DNA of 6,552 nucleotides from Bacillota bacterium (GTDB taxonomy: Bacteria > Bacillota > Clostridia > Lachnospirales > Lachnospiraceae): NCBI GenBank assembly GCA_023436765.1, contig JAEZHX010000130.1, positions 1 to 6,552 of the forward strand. The letters are read 5' to 3'. Made by a program: the position numbers and the translations under genes. This document shows, one piece after another, positions 6,250 through 6,552 of the stretch (the stretch's first letter is position 1; each line of letters begins with the position of its first letter). The notes beneath the pieces were generated by a model. It was not told where the DNA came from. It ran no database searches and saw only the letters and a list, made by a program, of their open reading frames with translations.

Positions 6250-6552
6250 TTACTTCCTGATTTGACCGTTACCGAATATGATGTATTTGGTTGTTGTCAG
6301 CTCCTTAATGCCCATAGGTCCCCTCGCATGGAGCTTCTGCGTACTGATACCGATCTCAGCCCCCATTCCGAACTCGCTTCCATCCGTAAATCGGGTCGAT
6401 GCATTCACATAGACTGCGGCAGCATCAATTTCATTCAGGAATTTCATCGCATGGTCATAATCCTTTGTAACGATTGCATCAGAGTGTTTCGTATTATATC
6501 GATTGATATGAGCAATTGCTTCCTCTATACTGTCCACTACCTTTAAGGAAAT
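6250..6552 (-). CDS. proA: Gamma-glutamyl phosphate reductase, C-terminal 100 residues
   Basis: ProA reduces gamma-glutamyl phosphate to glutamate-5-semialdehyde with NADPH, the second step of proline biosynthesis, in the cytosol. The frame is open to the right window edge and encodes the last 100 residues of a protein that is normally about 415 long; the start and the catalytic cysteine lie outside. Recognisable ProA segments are VDSIEEAIAHINRYNTKHSD, which fits the ProA signature region, then VYVNASTRFTDGSEFGMG, EIGISTQKLHARGPMG, and the C-terminal TTTKYIIFGNGQIRK. The GTG codon at 6535-6537 is an internal valine, not a start, because the conserved frame continues upstream to 6552. proB is expected further upstream but is not visible. 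The 21-nt gap to hflK contains no terminator, so the two are probably co-transcribed. Confidence 0.96.
   Translation of the reverse strand: MSLKVVDSIEEAIAHINRYNTKHSDAIVTKDYDHAMKFLNEIDAAAVYVNASTRFTDGSEFGMGAEIGISTQKLHARGPMGIKELTTTKYIIFGNGQIRK

Noticed and set aside
6535..6537. GTG as a start codon for a 95-residue protein
   Set aside because: The reading frame continues upstream to the window edge with ProA-like sequence, so this is an internal valine of proA.
6262..6546. 94-residue plus-strand open frame at the right edge
   Set aside because: It is antisense to the conserved C-terminus of proA and its composition is that of a shadow frame.

Overview
The window looks like ordinary chromosome from a low-to-moderate GC Firmicute, most likely a Clostridia member of the Lachnospiraceae type (a Clostridium phytofermentans/Anaerocolumna-like organism). 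This rests on the close resemblance of the MiaB, ProA and RNase Y proteins to what I remember of those families and on strong AGGAGG-type Shine-Dalgarno sites. No database search was possible. Every gene I can support lies on the minus strand, so transcription runs from high to low coordinates. The plus-strand open frames are all antisense shadows of these genes.

In transcription order: the C-terminal 100 residues of proA (proline biosynthesis, cut by the right window edge); 21 nt later an HflK-type SPFH membrane protein; 1 nt after its stop an HflC-type SPFH protein; a 68-nt gap; a cytosolic M14 zinc carboxypeptidase-like protein; a 139-nt gap with no clear promoter or terminator; miaB, the radical-SAM tRNA methylthiotransferase; a 240-nt AT-rich gap carrying a good sigmaA-type promoter; and rny (RNase Y), whose last ~45-50 residues run off the left edge.

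proA-hflK-hflC is tightly packed and probably co-transcribed, perhaps through the M14 gene to miaB. rny is a separate transcription unit with its own promoter and a leader of about 100 nt. HflK and HflC should form a membrane complex that, in known systems, modulates the FtsH protease. The M14 protein keeps all expected zinc and catalytic residues but has no signal peptide, which fits an intracellular role such as trimming muropeptides or other small peptides. MiaB and RNase Y are RNA-modification and RNA-decay housekeeping enzymes.

I found no mobile element, CRISPR array, tRNA, rRNA or evident undescribed system. The points most worth a second look are a perfect 10-bp inverted repeat overlapping the rny -35 box, an unusual Ser/Asp/Glu-rich insertion inside MiaB, and the association of an intracellular M14 peptidase with hflKC.
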